A stretch of 57,652 bases of DNA from Gammaproteobacteria bacterium (GTDB taxonomy: Bacteria > Pseudomonadota > Gammaproteobacteria > UBA6429 > Thiohalophilaceae), in contig JASBTR010000109.1 of the NCBI GenBank assembly GCA_030148325.1, forward strand, positions 1 to 57,652. The letters are read 5' to 3'. The translations under genes and the position numbers were made by a program. Positions within the stretch are counted from its first letter, which is position 1; each line of letters begins with the position of its first letter. Shown here piece by piece: positions 17,133 to 27,889 of this stretch. The notes beneath the pieces were generated by a model. The model had not been told where the DNA came from. It worked only from the letters and a program-made list of their open reading frames with translations, and searched no databases.

Positions 17133-19568
17133 ATGCGGCGACTGGAAGAGCACTTTGGTGAATGGGTGTTGAAATATCGCTGGCCGGTAATTATCGTTTG
17201 TCTGATTCTGGTATTCCTTTGCGCTTCGGGCATGAAGAATCTCGCCATGTCGACCAACTACCGCGTGTTTTTCAGCGCCGACAATCCCCAGCTGCTGGCC
17301 TTCGATGCGCTGGAAAATACCTATACCAAGAATGACAACGTGATGTTCGTGCTGACCCCGAAAAACGGGGATGTCTTCAGCCGTGATGCGCTGGAGGCGG
17401 TGGAGACGCTGACCAGCAAAGCCTGGCAGCTACCCTATTCTATCCGTGTGGATTCCATCAGCAATTTCCAGCACACCGAGGCAGAAGGTGATGATCTGGT
17501 TGTGCGTGACCTGTATGAAAATGCACAGCAGCTCAGTGATGCAGAACTGAAAAAAATCCGGCAGGTGGCGCTGGCCGAACCCCTGCTGGTGGGAAGGCTG
17601 ATTTCACCGGATGCGCGGGTGACAGCGGTCAACGCCACGATTCAGCTTCCCGGTAAAAATGAAATGACCGAGGTGCCGGAAGTGACCGCCGCAGCACGCC
17701 AGATGGCGGAGGAAATTCGTACGGCCTACCCGGATATGGAGGTCAGACTGACGGGCATGGTGCTAATGAACAATGCCTTCTCGGAAGCCTCCATGGGCGA
17801 CATGCAGAGTCTGGTGCCACTGAGTTTTCTTTTTATGATGGTGTTTCTCGCCGTGCTGTTGCGCGATTTTCAGCGCGGTCTGCCGGCGTTCATTCTGGTT
17901 GCGGGCGCGCTGGCGGGGATCGGGGTGCTGCTAAGCATGGGCGGCCTGCCACCGCCGGCGGTGGCGGTCTTGCTCCTGGTTGGGTTTGGCCTGCTGCTGT
18001 GGTCGTTTCCGGCAACCATGTCGACCCTGCTGGTGATCATGTTGTCCATCATTGCGGCGATGGGTATCGGTGGGCATATCGGCTTTCCGATCACGCCGCC
18101 ATCAGCTTCGGCGCCGACCATTATTCTCACCGTCGCGATCGCCAGTTCGGTGCATATCCTGATTACGCTGTTATTTGAGATGCATCATGGCAAGGACAAG
18201 CGTGCTGCTATTAATGAAAGCCTGCGGATTAATCTGCAGCCGGTGTTTCTCGCCAGTGTCACCACCGTGATTGGTTTTCTGAGCATGAACTTTTCTGAAG
18301 TGCCGCCTTTCCGACATCTGGGAAATTTTGTCGCGTTTGGGGTGGTGGCTTCCTTTATTCTCTCGGTTAGCTTCCTGCCTGCGCTGATGTCCCTGCTGCC
18401 AATTAAGGTGCGTACAATCGAACATGGCAAGGATACCCTGATGATCCAGCTGGGTGATTTTGTCGTACGCCAGCGCAGTCGCCTGTTAGTCGGGATGTCT
18501 GCGCTGGTGATTACCCTGGTGCTCTTTATTCCTCGCAATGAACTGAATGACGTCTTCGTGCATTACTTTGATGAAACGGTGCCCTTTCGTGTGGATGCCG
18601 ACTACACCACCAGCCATCTTACCGGCCTGTATCTGGCCGACTATTCGCTGCCTGCGGGTGAAAGCGGCGGGATTAGCAATCCGGCGTTTCTGCGTGAGGT
18701 GGCTGACTTCGCCGAATGGTGGCGACAGCAGACGGAAACCCTGCACGTTAATGCGTTTACGGACACCATGAAACGCCTGAACATGAACATGCACGGTGAT
18801 GATCCGGCCTGGTATCGGCTGCCGGATGAGCGAAATCTGGCTGCACAGTACCTGCTGCTGTATGAAATGTCCCTGCCCTACGGACTGGATCTCAACAACC
18901 AGATCAGCGTGGACAAGGCCAAAACTCGGCTCACGGTTTCCCTGAAAACACTGTCGAGTAATGAAGTTCTCGGACTGGATGAGCGTGCGCAGGAATGGCT
19001 GGAAAAGAATACCCGCATCATCAAACACACGCTGGGCAGTGGTCCAACCCTGATGTTCGCGCACATCGGCCAGCGCAATATCATCAGCATGCTGGGTGGC
19101 ACTACGGTTGCGCTGATCATGATCTCCATGATTCTGATCTTCGCCCTGCGCTCACTCAAGATTGGCCTGATAAGTATGCTCCCCAATCTTGTCCCGGCGG
19201 CGATGGGGTTTGGACTCTGGGGCCTGCTGGTGGGTGAGGTCGGGCTGGCATTGTCGATCGTCACCGGCATGACGCTGGGTATCGTAGTGGATGATACGGT
19301 GCACTTTCTCAGCAAGTATCTGCGCGCCCGGCGAGAAAACGGGCTGAACAGTGAAGACGCTGTGCGCTACGCGTTTAGTCATGTCGGTCGGGCGCTGATT
19401 ACCACCTCGATCGTGCTGGTGGCCGGGTTCATCGTACTGGCCTTTTCCAGCTTCAAGCTGAACGCCGGCATGGGTATGTTGACAGCCATTGTTATTACCT
19501 TTGCGCTGCTGGCAGATTTATTTCTGTTGCCACCGCTGTTAATGAAACTGGATGGGGAAAAAGCATGA
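17133..19568 (+). CDS. RND-superfamily (MMPL-type) exporter
   Basis: An inner-membrane protein of 811 residues built from two repeats, each with one helix, a large periplasmic domain and a bundle of helices. The second-half helix contains GMTLGIVVDDTVHF, the proton-relay acidic pair typical of the group; the matching first-half helix (AIASSVHILI) lacks acids. This subgroup is predicted to move lipids or other hydrophobic compounds out of the inner membrane. GGGGAG at 17119-17124 sits eight bases before the ATG at 17133 and directly abuts the ATG at 17127, so 17133 is preferred. Its stop overlaps the start of the LolA-like gene. Confidence 0.9.
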   Translation: MRRLEEHFGEWVLKYRWPVIIVCLILVFLCASGMKNLAMSTNYRVFFSADNPQLLAFDALENTYTKNDNVMFVLTPKNGDVFSRDALEAVETLTSKAWQLPYSIRVDSISNFQHTEAEGDDLVVRDLYENAQQLSDAELKKIRQVALAEPLLVGRLISPDARVTAVNATIQLPGKNEMTEVPEVTAAARQMAEEIRTAYPDMEVRLTGMVLMNNAFSEASMGDMQSLVPLSFLFMMVFLAVLLRDFQRGLPAFILVAGALAGIGVLLSMGGLPPPAVAVLLLVGFGLLLWSFPATMSTLLVIMLSIIAAMGIGGHIGFPITPPSASAPTIILTVAIASSVHILITLLFEMHHGKDKRAAINESLRINLQPVFLASVTTVIGFLSMNFSEVPPFRHLGNFVAFGVVASFILSVSFLPALMSLLPIKVRTIEHGKDTLMIQLGDFVVRQRSRLLVGMSALVITLVLFIPRNELNDVFVHYFDETVPFRVDADYTTSHLTGLYLADYSLPAGESGGISNPAFLREVADFAEWWRQQTETLHVNAFTDTMKRLNMNMHGDDPAWYRLPDERNLAAQYLLLYEMSLPYGLDLNNQISVDKAKTRLTVSLKTLSSNEVLGLDERAQEWLEKNTRIIKHTLGSGPTLMFAHIGQRNIISMLGGTTVALIMISMILIFALRSLKIGLISMLPNLVPAAMGFGLWGLLVGEVGLALSIVTGMTLGIVVDDTVHFLSKYLRARRENGLNSEDAVRYAFSHVGRALITTSIVLVAGFIVLAFSSFKLNAGMGMLTAIVITFALLADLFLLPPLLMKLDGEKA

Positions 19569-20344
19569 AAACGATTACAGGTATTCTCATACTCTTAATG
19601 TTGTCGAATTATATTCAGGCTGAAACAGCCGAAGAAAAGGGGTTGGCGATTGCTGTGGAAGCAGACAAACGTGATAGCGGCTGGGGCGATCAAAAAGCGT
19701 CTATGCAGATGATACTGCGAAATCGTCACGGCGATAAAAGCATTCGCGAGATGCACACCAAATCTCTGGAAGTCGAGGGCGATGGCGATAAAACGCTGAT
19801 AGTCTTTGATCGCCCGCGTGATGTGAAAGGCACTGCCTTTCTCAGCTTTACCCATGCGATAAAACCGGATGATCAATGGATCTATCTACCGGCCTTAAAA
19901 CGAGTCAAACGCATTTCATCCAGCAACAAGTCCGGTCCTTTCATGGGCAGTGAGTTTGCCTATGAAGACATCTCTTCCCAGGAAATTGAAAAATACAGCT
20001 ATAAGTTCATCAAGGATGATGTTTATGAAGGGCGGCCGGTTTTTGTTATGGAACGTTTTCCACAATACAAAAACTCGGGCTACACACGCATGATCACCTG
20101 GCTGGACAAGGAGACCTACAGTCCGCTTAAAATTGATTTTTACGATCGCAAGAACAGCCTGCTGAAAACGCTGACCTACCATGATTATAAACAGTACCTG
20201 GGCAAGTACTGGCGCGCGGACCGTATGGAAATGGTCAACCATATCACCGGCAAGAGCACGACCCTGCTGTGGAAAGATTATAAGTTCAATAACGGCTTAA
20301 CAGATCGCGACTTCGACAAGAACAGCCTGAAGCGCGCGCGATAA
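19565..20344 (+). CDS. LolA-like outer-membrane lipoprotein-sorting family protein
   Basis: A 259-residue exported protein with signal peptide MKTITGILILLMLSNYIQA. The sequence around WIYLPALKRVKRISSSNKSGPF is typical of the LolA-like group annotated as outer membrane lipoprotein-sorting protein, whose half-barrel fold carries acyl chains across the periplasm. It overlaps the exporter gene by four bases (ATGA). Next to an MMPL-type exporter and an outer-membrane barrel, it is a good candidate for the periplasmic shuttle of a lipid or lipid-like cargo. The cargo cannot be read from the sequence. Confidence 0.88.
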   Translation: MKTITGILILLMLSNYIQAETAEEKGLAIAVEADKRDSGWGDQKASMQMILRNRHGDKSIREMHTKSLEVEGDGDKTLIVFDRPRDVKGTAFLSFTHAIKPDDQWIYLPALKRVKRISSSNKSGPFMGSEFAYEDISSQEIEKYSYKFIKDDVYEGRPVFVMERFPQYKNSGYTRMITWLDKETYSPLKIDFYDRKNSLLKTLTYHDYKQYLGKYWRADRMEMVNHITGKSTTLLWKDYKFNNGLTDRDFDKNSLKRAR

Positions 20345-20388
20345 TAGCGGGCATAACAAATGCTTGTCTGGATGGGACTGATATTGAT

Positions 20389-20539
20389 CGCAGAGAACGC
20401 AAAGGCGCAGAGACGCAGAGACGCAGAGCAATGAAATTGTTGTTTTTCTCTGCGCCTCTGCACCGTGAGAATCTCGCTTCGCGAGCTTTATTCGGTACTT
20501 CTTACGCTTTGCTCCGGTCGCGCCTTTGCGTTCTCTGCG
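20389..20539. repeat. Family A palindrome overlapping the 5' end of the barrel gene
   Basis: CGCAGAGAACGCAAAGGCGC (20389-20408) and its exact 20-base complement (20520-20539) flank an interior with further CGCAGAGA units and a GCTTCGCGAGC hairpin. The start codon of the outer-membrane protein lies inside the element, and the right arm is translated as RLCVLCV. Confidence 0.85.
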
Positions 20540-21717
20540 TTAATTACGTGCTGCTTGCTGCTGTCGCGCCATTGTCGGCTGTGGCGCTGGAGCAGGATTT
20601 CTCCGGTTATGTAGGGCTGGAATATCGAAATTTTCTCTCTCAACCTTCCGACCCTCGCCAGCAGGGCGATAATCTTTCCCTCTCTATCGAGCCGGAATAT
20701 TATTCTGAATGGGATAACGGCCGCCAGAGTTTTACTTTCAAACCCTTTGCCCGTCTGGATCAGGGCGATGCTGAACGCAGTCATTGGGATATTCGTGAAA
20801 TGATGTGGGTGAAGGCGGCCAATGACTGGGAACTGCATGCCGGTGTTGGCAAGGTATTCTGGGGTGTCACCGAAGTGGTGCATCTGGTGGATATTGTCAA
20901 CCAGACTGATCTGGTGGAAGATTTTTATCTTAATGAGCGGCTGGGACAGCCGATGCTCAACCTGATTCTGATAAGAGACTGGGGCACACTGGATCTGTTT
21001 GTGTTACCGGGATTCCGTGAGCGTACCTTTCCCGGTGTCAAAGGGCGACCGCGCAGCATTCCCTGGGTGGATACGTCACAGGCCGTTTATGAATCCTCGC
21101 AGGGTAAGCGGCATGTGGATTATGCGGCACGCTGGTCGCAGACGCTGGGTGACTGGGATCTGGGTGTAAGTTATTTCAACGGCACCAGCCGTGAACCGCG
21201 TTTCACCCTCGGCAGCAGCGGGGGGGAAGCCGTCTATATTCCGAATTACGATTTGATCCGACAGTATTCCACCGATATACAGGCTACTCTGGATGCCTGG
21301 TTGCTGAAATTCGAGGCATACTATCGCCGCGGTCAGGGGCCGGCCTATTACGCCTCGACCGGTGGCATTGAATACAGTTTTTACGGCGTGTTTGAAAGTA
21401 ATGCAGATTTAGGTATCCTGGTCGAATATATGTATGATGAACGGGGAGACAGGGCACCTACACCGTTTCAGAATGATTATTTCATCGGCACGCGCCTGAC
21501 ACTGAACGATGAACAGAGCAGCGAGCTGCTGGGTGGGATCGTGCGTGATTTCAGGTATAACCGCTATTATTTTCTGCTCGAAGCCAGCCGCCGGCTCGGT
21601 GATGACTGGAAACTATCTGTAAATGCGCTGAGCTTTGCCAGGCCGCCGATTACCGATCCGGGCTATTCATTTCGCAACGATAATTACCTGCAACTGGAAC
21701 TGCAGTATTATTTCTAG
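20431..21717 (+). CDS. Outer-membrane beta-barrel protein of the export module
   Basis: A 428-residue protein that I do not assign to a named family. After the leader it alternates aromatic and polar residues as in outer-membrane strands, and it ends in LQLELQYYF with the terminal phenylalanine that marks BAM substrates. The first 40 or so residues (up to RLCVLCV) come from a family A repeat; the hydrophobic core of the signal peptide (YVLLAAVAPLSAVA) follows. No internal ATG gives a better leader; a GTG at codon 40 would leave it without basic residues. It lies 86 bases after the LolA-like gene and probably forms the outer-membrane step of the same pathway. It ends in TAG. Confidence 0.75.
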   Translation: MKLLFFSAPLHRENLASRALFGTSYALLRSRLCVLCVNYVLLAAVAPLSAVALEQDFSGYVGLEYRNFLSQPSDPRQQGDNLSLSIEPEYYSEWDNGRQSFTFKPFARLDQGDAERSHWDIREMMWVKAANDWELHAGVGKVFWGVTEVVHLVDIVNQTDLVEDFYLNERLGQPMLNLILIRDWGTLDLFVLPGFRERTFPGVKGRPRSIPWVDTSQAVYESSQGKRHVDYAARWSQTLGDWDLGVSYFNGTSREPRFTLGSSGGEAVYIPNYDLIRQYSTDIQATLDAWLLKFEAYYRRGQGPAYYASTGGIEYSFYGVFESNADLGILVEYMYDERGDRAPTPFQNDYFIGTRLTLNDEQSSELLGGIVRDFRYNRYYFLLEASRRLGDDWKLSVNALSFARPPITDPGYSFRNDNYLQLELQYYF

Positions 21718-21741
21718 GATTTAGATGGAGATGTAATCCTC

Positions 21742-21927
21742 GCGGAGGACGCAGAGGCGCAAAGACGCGGAGTTCTCAATATTGCCTCGATACTGTAAGT
21801 TCGCGTCCGGCTTCCTTGCAGGTCGATAGGTTTTGCCTTTCAGGCTTTATTCGTCCTACGGGGGTGGATGAAGCTAAAAAATAAAAACCCTGCGCCTCCG
21901 CGTCTTTGCGTTCTCTGCGTTTTTAAC
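21742..21927. repeat. Family A element between convergent genes
   Basis: GCGGAGGACGCAGAGGCGC (from 21742) and CTGCGCCTCCGCGTCTTTGCG (from 21890) are inverted, imperfect copies. The right arm ends a few bases from the stop codon of the 637-residue protein on the other strand. A TAGGTTTTGCCTTTCAGGC segment fills the loop; no gene is seen in it. Confidence 0.75.
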
Positions 21928-21935
21928 TCCTGCTT

Positions 21936-23849
21936 TCAGATCAACTGCAGTCGCAAAATCCCTTCCATTTTCTCTGCGGTTTCCGATTTACCGGTACGGC
22001 TGTCGCCGACCAGAGCAACGGTCACACTGACCTCGCCGGTATCTTCCGTTTGACGTTTACGTTTTTCCATTGCCTGTGTTTTGATCAGGCCGATCAAATC
22101 TCTGGCCAGTTGTACCGGGCCCTCCTGTTCTACATCCTCGCGGCTATTAAAGCCACAGCGTTTGATGTCATCATCGTTGTTGCCTTCATAGGCGCCGGCC
22201 ATTAACTGGCTGTGGGCGACGCCGACCTTGAGTTCGCCACGTGAGATGAGGATGTTCATGTCGCCGATGAAACCTTTTTCATTCTCGGAAAATTTTTCGT
22301 ACAGATCCGGATGCAGGACCGTGCCATCGCTGTCCTTGAGCAGGGGGAAGGGGTTGGCCCAGTAACTGCTCTCCTTGGCACCACGATGGGTCTGGGTAGA
22401 ACCGGCGGCCACTCGTTCACCGAGGCGGAAATGCTGCAGGGCATCCTCGATATGCATATCAGCCTGGATGGTGGATTCACCCGGCTCAATCAGAGAGAAG
22501 TTATTCATGTAGAGCAGCACGTCCAGCGGGTCGCCGCGGAACAGTTCACCGATATCGGTGACCGGTACGATCTGGCGGGCATTGGAGCCGGTATCCTTGT
22601 TATAGCCGACCTCGCGTCCGGCCATCTGCATCTTGGCCTGATCGCTAAAACCATCGAGACAGGCGAAGGCGCCGGTTTCGGTGCCATAGAAAACCGGACG
22701 GGTGATCCTGTCTTCACCCTTACGCAGACTGATTTTTCCCATGTCGTCTGCCTTGATCAGCATCTCGGCAATATACGGTTCGTCGTTTTCATCAAAGCGC
22801 ACCACGTAGCGGGTACAGCCGCAATGCAGGGGCAGGTCGCCATCGAGAATGGCGAGTACGTTGTGCAGGGTCAGCACCGGCTTTTTTGCGTAACCGAAAT
22901 ATTTCAGCTCATCGATATTAGGCACCACGCCGATCAGCACATTGTTTTTCCGATCGTGGTAATAGCCCAGGTCCTTTTCATGGGCATTGGGATCGCCAAA
23001 GAAAAACAGACCGTCGGCCCGGCGCTCATCGGTGATGTCACTGATGCGGGTAAAGGGGAACAGATTAAGCAGGCCCGGCTCCATTTCGATACAGCCGCGT
23101 GACTTGTGAATATAGGCAATGATCAGTGAGGTGCCGACCTGCAGGGGAACCGAGACCCAGTCCTTGCTGATGAAATTATCCAGATCCAGGGGGTTATGTG
23201 CCAGCTCATAAAAAGGTCTGGCGCGCTTGTTCGACGGGGTGGAATAGTCCACCCCGGTCTGGATGTCGGCAGCGATGGTCAGCGGCACATGGGCCAGTTG
23301 CACATAGTCGGCCGGGTAGTTGAAATAGTGGCCGGAAATTTCACCGGCGGTGACATTGGGTGAGGCATCCATGCCCGAGCTGCGGCGCACGCCCTGATCC
23401 AGGCCGACATTGTTGAGTAGCTGCCGGCGGGTTTCCAGGATCAGATCAGAGAGGGTGCCGGCCTTGTCGGTGACCTTGTCCTTGACTGTGTCGGGGGTTT
23501 CCAGTCCGGTAGAAACCACGTCGTTTTGCAGGCGCACCAGACGCGAATAACCGCTGCCGCGGTAATGGTGAAAAGCGCCATCCATGAATTTGATCAGTTC
23601 GCGCGCACGTTCTTTTTCTTTCGCACTATCAAAACCGTGGGATTCGAGAATCTTGATCAGGTCGCGCACCTTGACCGAGTGGATGTAATCGATCTTCTGT
23701 TTTGCCTCGTGTTTCTGCACATCGGCACGCTGCTGCAGATCCTCGATGAACTGGGTTTTGTAGATTTTCAGGAAGCGGGCAAAGGCCAGACTGCGCAGCA
23801 ACTGGCCGGGCGTACTGCAACCATCGCGAATTTCAAGGATCTTTTCCAT
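21936..23849 (-). CDS. Unrecognised 637-residue protein ending in an HPr-kinase-like P-loop
   Basis: I do not recognise the family with confidence. The N-terminal 130 residues are helical and charged; the middle part is rich in beta-type segments with a notable PLHCGCTRYVVRFDENDEP stretch. The last 23 residues hold VALVGDSRTGKSETAE, which matches Walker A and in particular the GDSGIGKSE pattern of HPr kinase and PEPCK-like kinases. Only 15 residues follow the P-loop, whereas such domains normally continue for 100 or more. The stop lies nine bases before a family A repeat arm, so loss of the 3' end by repeat invasion is possible. DUF2797 is upstream on the same strand. Confidence 0.7.
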   Translation of the reverse strand: MEKILEIRDGCSTPGQLLRSLAFARFLKIYKTQFIEDLQQRADVQKHEAKQKIDYIHSVKVRDLIKILESHGFDSAKEKERARELIKFMDGAFHHYRGSGYSRLVRLQNDVVSTGLETPDTVKDKVTDKAGTLSDLILETRRQLLNNVGLDQGVRRSSGMDASPNVTAGEISGHYFNYPADYVQLAHVPLTIAADIQTGVDYSTPSNKRARPFYELAHNPLDLDNFISKDWVSVPLQVGTSLIIAYIHKSRGCIEMEPGLLNLFPFTRISDITDERRADGLFFFGDPNAHEKDLGYYHDRKNNVLIGVVPNIDELKYFGYAKKPVLTLHNVLAILDGDLPLHCGCTRYVVRFDENDEPYIAEMLIKADDMGKISLRKGEDRITRPVFYGTETGAFACLDGFSDQAKMQMAGREVGYNKDTGSNARQIVPVTDIGELFRGDPLDVLLYMNNFSLIEPGESTIQADMHIEDALQHFRLGERVAAGSTQTHRGAKESSYWANPFPLLKDSDGTVLHPDLYEKFSENEKGFIGDMNILISRGELKVGVAHSQLMAGAYEGNNDDDIKRCGFNSREDVEQEGPVQLARDLIGLIKTQAMEKRKRQTEDTGEVSVTVALVGDSRTGKSETAEKMEGILRLQLI

Positions 23850-23892
23850 AGTATTACCTTCAAAAAATATAGAGTTCGAATTATTTTCTTTT

Positions 23893-24081
23893 AACGCAAA
23901 GACGCTAAGGCGCAGAGAACGAAAAAAAATATTGTAGCTTCGCCTTCAGGCGAACAGTACGCCTGAAGGCGTACCTACAAATAATTTTACCGGACTGACA
24001 GAAATACATATTCAGGCCCGATTATGGCAAAAGCTATTCATAAAAAACTTTGCGTTCTCTGCGCCTTAGCGTCTTTGCGTT
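23893..24081. repeat. Family A palindrome with nested family E hairpin
   Basis: Perfect 29-base inverted arms at 23893-23921 and 24053-24081. Inside lies a second palindrome, CGCCTTCAGGCG (23941-23952) with CGCCTGAAGGCG (23960-23971), related to the element at 46.3 kb. The whole gap between DUF2797 and the 637-residue protein is occupied by these two elements. Confidence 0.85.
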
Positions 24082-24087
24082 GAAACT

Positions 24088-24915
24088 TTATCCATCGACC
24101 TGTAATTGCACCCGATAGCCGCCGAACTTGCGTATATTCAGCACGCCGCTATCGAGAATCAGGTACTGGCCTTTGATGCCGTTAAGTACGCCTTCAATTT
24201 CAGGAGTTTTGTCAAAATTAAACGAGCTTACTTTGGCAGGATAGGCACTTACCGGAAATTCAACATTAACAGTCTTTTCCGATTCCAGATAAGTCACTGC
24301 CTCTGTGCCGGATTCGGCGATCACTTCATCGATTTCTTTTTTACAGGTTTCGAATAATTCATCGCGTTTGTCGGCCAGGTCGATATGGTTTGGTGTTCCC
24401 CTGAGCATCTTGCGCCAGTCGGTGCGATCAGAAATATGCTGTTTCATGATTACCTCGATGCGACCGGAGAGCAGGCGGTTCTTTACCCTGAATATCGGCA
24501 GGGCAGCACTGGCGCCCTGATCGATCCAGCGTGTGGGGATCTGGGAGCCGCGGGTAATGCCAACCTTGATGGCGGAGGAATTGGCGAGATAAACAATGTG
24601 ATCCTGGAGACAGTGTTGTTCTCCCCACTCGGGTTCACGGCAGCTGCCTTCATTATAATGGCAGAGTTCCGGCTTGATGATACAGCTGTCGCACTGGGCG
24701 AGGCTTTTGAAACAGGGGTAGCAGTAACCCTGGTTGAAGCTTTTATTTGTTTTGCGGCCGCAGGCGACGCAGTGAATTTCACCGCGATAGGCCAGCTGGA
24801 TGTGCCGGCCTATGAGTGTATTCATGGCTACCCGTTCGTTATCCAGCGGCAGATGGTACTGAACGGGCGCGCCCAGCGTGGTAATCATTTTACGCAGGTG
24901 GCCCGTTATCCGCAT
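24088..24915 (-). CDS. DUF2797 zinc-ribbon protein
   Basis: A 275-residue protein of the DUF2797 family. It has a cysteine-rich block with probable zinc ligands (CVACGRKT, GYCYPCF, CDSC, CHYNEGSC, EQHC), followed by HIVYLANSSAIKVGITR, a segment reminiscent of the GIY-YIG fold core. The function is unknown; nucleic-acid binding is plausible from the fold. It is upstream of the 637-residue protein on the same strand, separated by repeats, so a shared transcript is possible but not shown. Confidence 0.85.
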   Translation of the reverse strand: MRITGHLRKMITTLGAPVQYHLPLDNERVAMNTLIGRHIQLAYRGEIHCVACGRKTNKSFNQGYCYPCFKSLAQCDSCIIKPELCHYNEGSCREPEWGEQHCLQDHIVYLANSSAIKVGITRGSQIPTRWIDQGASAALPIFRVKNRLLSGRIEVIMKQHISDRTDWRKMLRGTPNHIDLADKRDELFETCKKEIDEVIAESGTEAVTYLESEKTVNVEFPVSAYPAKVSSFNFDKTPEIEGVLNGIKGQYLILDSGVLNIRKFGGYRVQLQVDG

Positions 24916-24984
24916 TTACTTATCTGCAAGCGAGTTCAGAGCCGTGGGGCGGGCATGATTTTTTATGCCCACCGATATTCCGCG

Positions 24985-25007
24985 TGGGCACAAAACTCGT
25001 GCCCACC
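24985..25007. repeat. Short hairpin repeat between hemE and DUF2797
   Basis: GTGGGCAC (24985-24992), a seven-base loop and GTGCCCAC (25000-25007), with a GGGCA/TGCCC pair just to the left. It lies downstream of hemE in the direction of transcription and lacks a T-run, so it is more likely a dispersed repeat than an intrinsic terminator. Confidence 0.55.
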
Positions 25008-25089
25008 CTGCATGAGTAGATTGTGCCGGGAGGGGTACAGAATAATTATCTTTACCTTGATCTGTTTGCATCAGTCAATCTATACGTTC

Positions 25090-26154
25090 TTACTTATGGT
25101 AAGGCGCGCTGAGTTCATGCACCGCATCAACAAAGGCTCGAGCATGTTCGGGATTTACATGCTGGTGGATGCCGTGGCCGAGATTGAAAACATGGCCGCT
25201 GCCTGCGCCGTAACTTTCGAGAATGCCGGCCACTTCCTGACGAATGCGTTCCGGTGAGGCATAGAGCACGCAGGGATCCATATTGCCCTGCAGTGCGACC
25301 TTGTCACCTACGCGTGCGCGGGCCAGGCCGATATCAAGCGTCCAGTCCAGGCCCAGCGCATCGGCGCCGGTTTCGGCCTGGGCTTCCAGCCACTGAGAGC
25401 CGCCCTTGCTGAACATGACCAGCGGGATACGTCGGCCTTCATGTTCGCGTTTTACGCCGTCGATGATCTGCTGCATATAACGCAGGGAAAATTCCTTGTA
25501 GTCACGGGTGGTGAGGACGCCGCCCCAGGTATCGAAGATCATTACCGCCTGCGCACCGGCTTCGATCTGCGCATTGAGGTATTCAATAATAGTGCGCGCC
25601 AGTACGTCCAGCAGGGCATGCATCTGTTCAGGCTGATCGTAGAGCATGCCCTTGACCTTTGCGTAGTCCTTGCTGCTGCTGCCTTCGACCATGTAGGTCG
25701 CCAGTGTCCAGGGACTGCCGGTAAAACCGATCAGGGGCACGCGACCATCCAGCTCTTTTCGGATCATGCTCACCGCATCCATCACATAACCGAGTTCAGC
25801 GCCGATATCCGGTACGCTCAGTTTGTCGATCGCGGCCTTGTCCTGTACCGGGTTTTTGAAACGCGGGCCTTCGCCTTCGGAAAAATACAGCCCCAGTCCC
25901 ATCGCGTCGGGAATGGTAAGAATATCCGAAAATAGAATCGCGGCATCCAGCTCGAAACGATCCAGCGGCTGAATAGTAACTTCGGTAGCGTACTCGGGGT
26001 TTTTGCAGAGCGCCATAAAGTCACCGGCCTTCTGCCGCGTGGCACGGTATTCAGGCAGATAGCGACCCGCCTGGCGCATCATCCACACCGGCGTGACATC
26101 GACGGGCTGTTTTAACAAAGCCCGCAGGAAACGATCATTTTTCAATTTTGTCAT
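25090..26154 (-). CDS. hemE: Uroporphyrinogen decarboxylase
   Basis: A 354-residue cytosolic haem-synthesis enzyme that removes four carboxyl groups from uroporphyrinogen III. The signature [13 protein letters not shown] is near the N-terminus; [12 protein letters not shown] and GFD-type substrate residues around the cleft follow, and HGIHQHV is at the end. The length is standard. It lies downstream of gltB-gltD, an order seen in many Gammaproteobacteria, but a family A repeat separates them. Confidence 0.97.
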   Translation of the reverse strand: MTKLKNDRFLRALLKQPVDVTPVWMMRQAGRYLPEYRATRQKAGDFMALCKNPEYATEVTIQPLDRFELDAAILFSDILTIPDAMGLGLYFSEGEGPRFKNPVQDKAAIDKLSVPDIGAELGYVMDAVSMIRKELDGRVPLIGFTGSPWTLATYMVEGSSSKDYAKVKGMLYDQPEQMHALLDVLARTIIEYLNAQIEAGAQAVMIFDTWGGVLTTRDYKEFSLRYMQQIIDGVKREHEGRRIPLVMFSKGGSQWLEAQAETGADALGLDWTLDIGLARARVGDKVALQGNMDPCVLYASPERIRQEVAGILESYGAGSGHVFNLGHGIHQHVNPEHARAFVDAVHELSAPYHK

Positions 26155-26166
26155 TCAGTTGTTTAT

Positions 26167-26312
26167 CGCGGAGAACGCAAAGTCGCAGAGGTGCAAAGAT
26201 TATTATTGCGATTAGTGCAAGCTGCAGACAAGTGAATGTCATATTCACAAATACAAAGAAACACTAAGTGGTTTTCCTCTGCGCCTCCGCGCCTCCGCGT
26301 CCTCTGCGTTAA
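26167..26312. repeat. Family A element between gltD and hemE
   Basis: Left arm CGCGGAGAACGCAAAGTCGC (from 26167) and right arm GCGCCTCCGCGTCCTCTGCG (ending near 26309) are inverted, partly diverged copies. Its place inside a same-strand gene series means that its hairpin would be transcribed and could affect message stability. Confidence 0.75.
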
Positions 26313-26316
26313 ATTA

Positions 26317-27729
<1,413 letters not shown>

Positions 27730-27742
27730 TCAGTTTCTAGTT

Positions 27743-27887
27743 GCCAGGGACGAGTGACGAGGATCAAGATCTTCGCACCTGTCCGCTAATTAAATAATGT
27801 ATCCGAATATCGAGCTTTTAAAAAAATCATGGAGCTGGTTTTCCTCGTCCCTCGCTCCTCGTCCCTCGCTCCTCGTCCCTCGTCACT
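27743..27887. repeat. Family C heptamer arrays (GTCCCTC) in inverted pair
   Basis: The left side reads AGGGACGAGTGACGAGGA (27743-27760) and the right side has degenerate CTCGTCCCTCG/CTCCTCGTCCC units (27844-27886), inverted relative to the left. They fill the gltB-gltD spacer and would be transcribed as a hairpin. A cleaner pair lies at 35205-35483. Confidence 0.75.
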
Positions 27888-27889
27888 GG

